From the NCBI GenBank assembly GCA_034931985.1, contig JAYGHB010000014.1, positions 1 to 64,000 of the forward strand: a stretch of DNA of 64,000 nucleotides, written 5' to 3'. The stretch is from Halotia wernerae (GTDB lineage Bacteria > Cyanobacteriota > Cyanobacteriia > Cyanobacteriales > Nostocaceae). Of the stretch, positions 60,045-64,000 are shown piece after piece. The notes beneath the pieces are model-generated. The model searched no databases. It saw nothing but the letters and a program-made list of their open reading frames with translations, and was not told the origin of the DNA. Positions within the stretch are counted from its first letter, which is position 1. Each line of letters opens with the position of its first letter. Both the position numbers and the translations under genes were made by a program.

Positions 60045-61448
60045 TTAAAGTTGCTTCACTTCCGAAACCAACTTCGACACCATATCCTTAGCGCTACCAA
60101 AAAGCATAGTGGTTTTATCTTTGTAGAACAACTCATTATCTACACCGGCAAAACCTGTACTCATCCCGCGCTTAATGACAATTGTCTGCTTTGCCCGATC
60201 TACTTCTAAAATCGGCATACCATAAATCGGACTACTGCTATCACTCCGCGCCGCAGGATTTACCACGTCATTAGCCCCAATTACCAAAGCCACATCCGCT
60301 TGTTCAAATTGGGGATTAATATCTTCCATGTCATACAGCTGGGTATAAGGTACATTTGCCTCTGCTAATAACACATTCATGTGTCCTGGCATTCTCCCAG
60401 CAACGGGGTGAATGGCATACTTGACATCAACGCCCATCCGTTCTAACTGATCTGCCAACTCCCGCACACTATGTTGTGCTTGAGCAACTGCCATACCATA
60501 ACCAGGCACAATTACCACGTTACGGGCATAACCCAACATCATCGCGCCTTCTTCAGGATCGATGCTGCGGACAGTTTGATCGCCTATACTACCTGCTGCA
60601 CCGCCACCGCTAGCAGTCGATGAGCCGAAAGCACTGAACAGCACGCTAAATAAAGAACGGTTCATTGCTTTACACATAATCTCAGTCAAGATTAACCCAG
60701 AAGCTCCCACCAAAGCACCAGCGATGATCAACATATTGTTCATTACCACAAACCCAGCAGCGGCGGCGGCGACACCTGATAACGAGTTTAACAGCGAAAT
60801 TACTACTGGCATATCGCCTCCACCAATGGGGATGACGAACATTACACCTAGTATTAAAGAAACAGCAACTACTCCCAAAAATATGGGTAGGCTATCTGGT
60901 GTAATGATTAAATAGGCACTTCCTGCCAAGTAAGCACCCAAAAGTAAGAGGTTAAATGGTTGCTGCAATGGAAATGTAATCGGAGTACCGCTGATTAAAC
61001 CTTGCAGTTTGGCAAAAGCCAGAAAACTACCTGTTAAGGTAACACCACCGATTAACACATCCAATAGTATGGAAATGTTGACATCGAGAGGTATGGGCTG
61101 AGAAGTTCCCATTAACCGCCAAAATTCGGCAACGGCGATGAGTGCGGAAGCTGCACCACCCAAGCCGTTGAGCAAACCTACCATTTGGGGCATTTCGGTC
61201 ATTTGGACTTTGTAGGCGGCGATCGCCCCAATTCCTGCACCAATCGCCAAGCCCAACAAAATCATCTCGTAATTCAATACGTGCTGATCTAGCATTGTGG
61301 CTGCGATCGCTAGTAGCATTCCCACGGCTGCTACAACATTACCGTTGCGTGCTGTAGCAGGTGATCCCAGCTTTTTTAAACCGAGAATAAATAAAGATGC
61401 AGCGACTAAGTACGTCAGCTGAATCCCAGTTGGTAGAAAGTCGCTCAC
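60045..61448 (-). CDS. pntB: NAD(P) transhydrogenase subunit beta
   Basis: PntB is the NADP(H)-binding and membrane subunit of the proton-translocating transhydrogenase. The 467-aa protein has about nine membrane helices (residues 7-270) followed by the soluble NADP domain with IVPGYGMAVAQAQHSVREL, HPVAGRMPGHMNVLLAEA and GANDVVNPAA. The start ATG at 61448 overlaps the pntA2 stop by 4 bases, so translation is coupled. The complex moves hydride from NADH to NADP while driving or using proton flow across the membrane. Confidence 0.96.
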   Translation of the reverse strand: MSDFLPTGIQLTYLVAASLFILGLKKLGSPATARNGNVVAAVGMLLAIAATMLDQHVLNYEMILLGLAIGAGIGAIAAYKVQMTEMPQMVGLLNGLGGAASALIAVAEFWRLMGTSQPIPLDVNISILLDVLIGGVTLTGSFLAFAKLQGLISGTPITFPLQQPFNLLLLGAYLAGSAYLIITPDSLPIFLGVVAVSLILGVMFVIPIGGGDMPVVISLLNSLSGVAAAAAGFVVMNNMLIIAGALVGASGLILTEIMCKAMNRSLFSVLFSAFGSSTASGGGAAGSIGDQTVRSIDPEEGAMMLGYARNVVIVPGYGMAVAQAQHSVRELADQLERMGVDVKYAIHPVAGRMPGHMNVLLAEANVPYTQLYDMEDINPQFEQADVALVIGANDVVNPAARSDSSSPIYGMPILEVDRAKQTIVIKRGMSTGFAGVDNELFYKDKTTMLFGSAKDMVSKLVSEVKQL

Positions 61449-61738
61449 GCCTTAATTTCCTTCTTCTTGAACATTTGCAACATCCGATCTGTAACTAAAA
61501 AACCACCAACAACGTTGACTGTCGCCAATACTACGGCAATCAACCCAAGAATCACCGACACACTTGTCTCTTTAGCACCAGCAGCCACAATTGCCCCTAA
61601 TACTGCAATGCCAGAAATCGCGTTAGAGCCTGACATTAAAGGGGTGTGTAAGGTAGGTGGTACTTTGTTGATGACTTCAAAGCCGATAAAAGATGCTAGA
61701 ACAAATACAAACAAAGCAGCAAGTAATGCCTCTGTCAT
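61445..61738 (-). CDS. pntA2: NAD(P) transhydrogenase subunit alpha part 2 (membrane part)
   Basis: A 97-aa membrane protein counted from ATG 61738 (an upstream opening at 61768 adds 10 residues). It holds three helices: LLAALFVFVLASFIGFEVI, MSGSNAISGIAVLGAIVAAG and VILGLIAVVLATVNVVGGF. It equals the membrane-spanning end of the single PntA polypeptide of E. coli; in cyanobacteria PntA is divided into this piece and the soluble piece encoded just upstream. The C-terminal DRMLQMFKKKE is conserved. Confidence 0.94.
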   Translation of the reverse strand: MTEALLAALFVFVLASFIGFEVINKVPPTLHTPLMSGSNAISGIAVLGAIVAAGAKETSVSVILGLIAVVLATVNVVGGFLVTDRMLQMFKKKEIKA

Positions 61739-61821
61739 GAAATTAAAACTCCTTGTGTAAATGGGCATTGGGCATTATTAAAAAGTCAAGGGTTAAAAAT
61801 TCTTACCCTGTCCCCTCTCCC

Positions 61822-62994
61822 CTAATTAACCGCTGATTGCTGATTATTCAAAGCTTCTAGCGCATCCCGTACTTGTTGATTGCGAATTTCGCCTGCGTGG
61901 GTAATGCAAGCTGCATCAACTATATCGTCGGCAAAGTCTACCTGCAAAGCTTTGTCTTTTATTAGTAGTTGAATCAAAGATGTGACGTTCTTGGCATACA
62001 ACTGGCTGGCGTGGACTGGCATTGATGATGGTAGATTAATGGGGCCGATAATTGTTACACCATTCCACACAATATCTTTGCCGGGTTCTGTGCAGGCACA
62101 GTTACCACCTTGTTCAGCGGCTAAATCTACAATCACTGAACCTGGTTTCATTTGTGCAACCATTTCTTCTGTGACGAGCCTTGGTGCTTGTCTACCAGGA
62201 ACTTGGGCAGTAGTAATCACTACATCAGCATTTTTGACGTGTTCGGCGACAACTTCTTGGGTGCGCTGTTTGCTAGCTTCAGAAACTTCTTTGGCGTAAC
62301 CACCAGCGGCGACGGTTTCTTCTTCTAATTTGACTTCGACGAATTTTGCCCCCAAACTTTGCACTTCTTCTTTGACAGCAGGACGAATATCGAAGGCTTC
62401 TACTACTGCGCCCAAGCGTCTGGCGGTGGCGATCGCTTGCAATCCTGCCACACCAGCCCCCATGATAAATACTTTAGCTGGGGCAATTGTCCCTGCGGCT
62501 GTTGTCAGCATTGGGAAATATTTCGGTAATGCCGCCGCTGCAATCAATACTGCTTTGTAACCTGCTAGTGAGGCTTGCGAGGACAAAGCATCCATACTTT
62601 GCGCCCTGGTAGTACGGGGGATCATTTCCATACTCAAGGCTGTGACTTGGCGATTTGCTAGTTGCTGCGCCACTACAGGATTACCCAAGGGATTAAGGAA
62701 GCTAACTAAAACGGCTCCTTCTTTGAGCAAGTCAACTTCTGAGCCTCCATTTTCTCGCTCTTGCGGCGGGCTAACTTTCAGCAAAATATCTGCTTCTTTC
62801 CATAATGTGGCAAAATCGCTGATAATTTTGGCTCCTGCTGCTTCGTAGGCGGAATCGCTAAAAAAAGATCGCTCTCCCGCACCTGTTTCTACCCAAACTT
62901 CCAAATCTTGTTTTACCAAGCGGGCAACAGTATCGGGATTTAATGCTACGCGACGTTCACAAACTTCTATTTCTTTAGCAACTGCTATTCTCAT
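61822..62994 (-). CDS. pntA1: NAD(P) transhydrogenase subunit alpha part 1 (NAD-binding)
   Basis: This 390-aa protein is the soluble NAD-binding domain, related to alanine dehydrogenase. Visible motifs are MRIAVAKEIEVCERRVALNPDTV at the N terminus, the dinucleotide-binding IMGAGVAGLQAIATARRLGA, and VVITTAQVPGRQAPRLV. The start is ATG at 62994. Together with the two genes downstream it makes the complete transhydrogenase operon, in the order alpha1, alpha2, beta. Confidence 0.96.
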   Translation of the reverse strand: MRIAVAKEIEVCERRVALNPDTVARLVKQDLEVWVETGAGERSFFSDSAYEAAGAKIISDFATLWKEADILLKVSPPQERENGGSEVDLLKEGAVLVSFLNPLGNPVVAQQLANRQVTALSMEMIPRTTRAQSMDALSSQASLAGYKAVLIAAAALPKYFPMLTTAAGTIAPAKVFIMGAGVAGLQAIATARRLGAVVEAFDIRPAVKEEVQSLGAKFVEVKLEEETVAAGGYAKEVSEASKQRTQEVVAEHVKNADVVITTAQVPGRQAPRLVTEEMVAQMKPGSVIVDLAAEQGGNCACTEPGKDIVWNGVTIIGPINLPSSMPVHASQLYAKNVTSLIQLLIKDKALQVDFADDIVDAACITHAGEIRNQQVRDALEALNNQQSAVN

Positions 62995-63724
62995 GAAATC
63001 TCCTGGAGATAAATACCTAACCTCTACAAAATATGCACTTTTCCCAACTTAGGGATGTCTCACATTCATAGTTCAGGACAGAAACTGTCAGCGATTACTT
63101 TTTTCCTAGATTGAACCTTGAACTTTTCCTTTCCCACTCTCGGTTCTCCAGGCAAAGCAATGCTTTGCCCCTTACAAGTGTCATACTTGCTGATAGTTAC
63201 GCATAGATTTACATATTGCAAATCCTATGTTGATTCCCAATTTTGCCTCTGTGTCTTTAGCTTGTTTTAGGGATTGAAAAATTTTAGTCTTCCTTGCTTA
63301 CATAGTCCAATATTTATCAAATTTTTTAAGCTTGATAATTTCCCAACTAATTTTTAATGATTATTCCTGACGATTCAAGCTTATTTTAATCAATCTATCT
63401 CAAGTTCAATGGCGATCGCCCAGAGCATGGCTCAATTTTTATAACAAAAACCTTAAATTAAGATACACTTATACATATTCAGAAACACAATCAAATCCCC
63501 ACTGTGTTTCTATCTAGTTTAAATTCGGTTAAAATTCTCGATAAATGGCTGTAATACAAGGTTTATCTGACAAATAATATAAATGTTAAATATGTCACTA
63601 CGTATTTACCTGAGTATCTTAATCCTGAGAAGAAAAGGCACTTTTTGTTTCAATTTAACGTCAATTGTCAAGAAGTCAGTAATAAAGTTTAGTTATTTAA
63701 ATTTTTGGTGGAGGAAGCCCAATT
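62995..63724. other. Intergenic region between pntA1 and the DUF2808 gene
   Basis: 730 bases between divergent genes, AT-rich in the right half. A HIP1-like site is near 63413. It must carry both promoters. I see no gene, RNA or repeat that I can support. Confidence 0.4.
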
Positions 63725-64000
63725 ATGCGACGTTTACTTTTGCCAAGCTCTCAGCGGCAACTACCGTTAAAACTTTTGTCGGCTTTAGCTGTGACTAGCT
63801 GTTTGCTAGCTGGGTTACCGACTGTGACTTGGGCGCAAAATGGTTTACCTGGATTTACACTGTTTAGTGGTGTTAAAAGTGAAAATCAGTTGCCCTTCCG
63901 GTTAGATTTTGGTGGACAAACTAATAGCTGGGATCGTTACAACCTGAGGATTCCAGCAGAAAAAATGAAATTGGCAGCTGCTCAATTTGCTGTTACCTAC
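63725..64000 (+). CDS. DUF2808 secreted protein, N-terminal part (runs off the window)
   Basis: The gene begins ATG at 63725 with GGAGG at 63711-63715 and continues past the right edge, so only 92 residues are seen. The N terminus is a Sec signal (basic start, then LLSALAVTSCLLAGLPTV) with likely cleavage after TWA. The mature start LPGFTLFSGVKSENQLPFRLDFGGQTNSWDRYNLRIPAEKM matches the cyanobacterial DUF2808 family, periplasmic or outer-layer proteins of unknown function. Confidence 0.82.
   Translation, partial: MRRLLLPSSQRQLPLKLLSALAVTSCLLAGLPTVTWAQNGLPGFTLFSGVKSENQLPFRLDFGGQTNSWDRYNLRIPAEKMKLAAAQFAVTY

Noticed and set aside
1..64000. CRISPR arrays, rRNA genes, prophage genes
   Set aside because: None of the repeats is evenly spaced with unique spacers, no rRNA-like sequence was recognised, and no phage structural or integrase gene is present.

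Overview
The window reads as chromosomal DNA of a filamentous, heterocyst-forming cyanobacterium (Nostoc/Anabaena-like). Evidence: photosystem I subunit PsaK, the aerobic chlorophyll cyclase AcsF, the cyanobacterial pntA1-pntA2-pntB layout, a second S1-type ribosomal protein, DUF1517 and DUF2808 proteins, frequent GCGATCGC (HIP1) octamers, Nostoc-type short dispersed repeats, and a heterocyst-glycolipid-type (HglE-like) polyketide operon beside a DevBCA-type exporter. The exact species cannot be named from sequence reading alone.

Layout. 0-2.6 kb: psaK (-), sufE (+) and an alpha/beta-hydrolase-fold protein lacking the usual serine nucleophile (+). 2.8-21.4 kb: one large leftward operon that resembles a split PfaA-D polyunsaturated fatty acid synthase: KS-AT-ACP-ACP-(KR structural half), KR-DH, KS, KS-like/AT, PfaD-type enoyl reductase, then a condensation-fold acyltransferase, a discrete ACP, an unrecognised 635-aa protein with a TubC-like docking domain, and an extended SDR. 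21.4-27 kb: a repeat-rich regulatory region, two small hypothetical genes, and a rightward devB-devC-devA-like efflux operon. The simplest reading is that the operon makes a long reduced, hydroxylated acyl product and DevBCA exports it or a glycolipid made from it. 27-39.4 kb: mostly housekeeping genes (nagB, tyrA, pentapeptide protein with DUF1517 protein, lipoprotein, GT2-TPR glycosyltransferase, fdhD, acsF, nadA, metallophosphoesterase).

39.4-45.3 kb: an accessory pocket starting beside tRNA-Ser(UGA). It holds a putative PD-(D/E)xK nuclease gene with a 56-aa downstream gene, an insertion sequence with perfect 20-bp ends that has clipped the neighbouring 237-aa gene, RHH and HTH regulators, a FitAB/VapBC-type toxin-antitoxin pair and a decayed duplicate of that pair. 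45.3-64 kb: core genes again: S1-like protein, dienelactone hydrolase, GntR regulator, GT4 glycosyltransferase, alpha/beta hydrolase, tig / clpP-clpX, asd-dapA-rnj (lysine pathway and RNase J), the proton-translocating transhydrogenase genes pntA1-pntA2-pntB, and the beginning of a DUF2808 secreted protein running off the right edge.

The most unusual elements are the polyketide operon with its uncharacterised tailoring genes, the in-frame palindromic repeat inside the transposase gene, the nuclease cassette beside the tRNA, and a family of CTAGTAC-ended MITE-like repeats.
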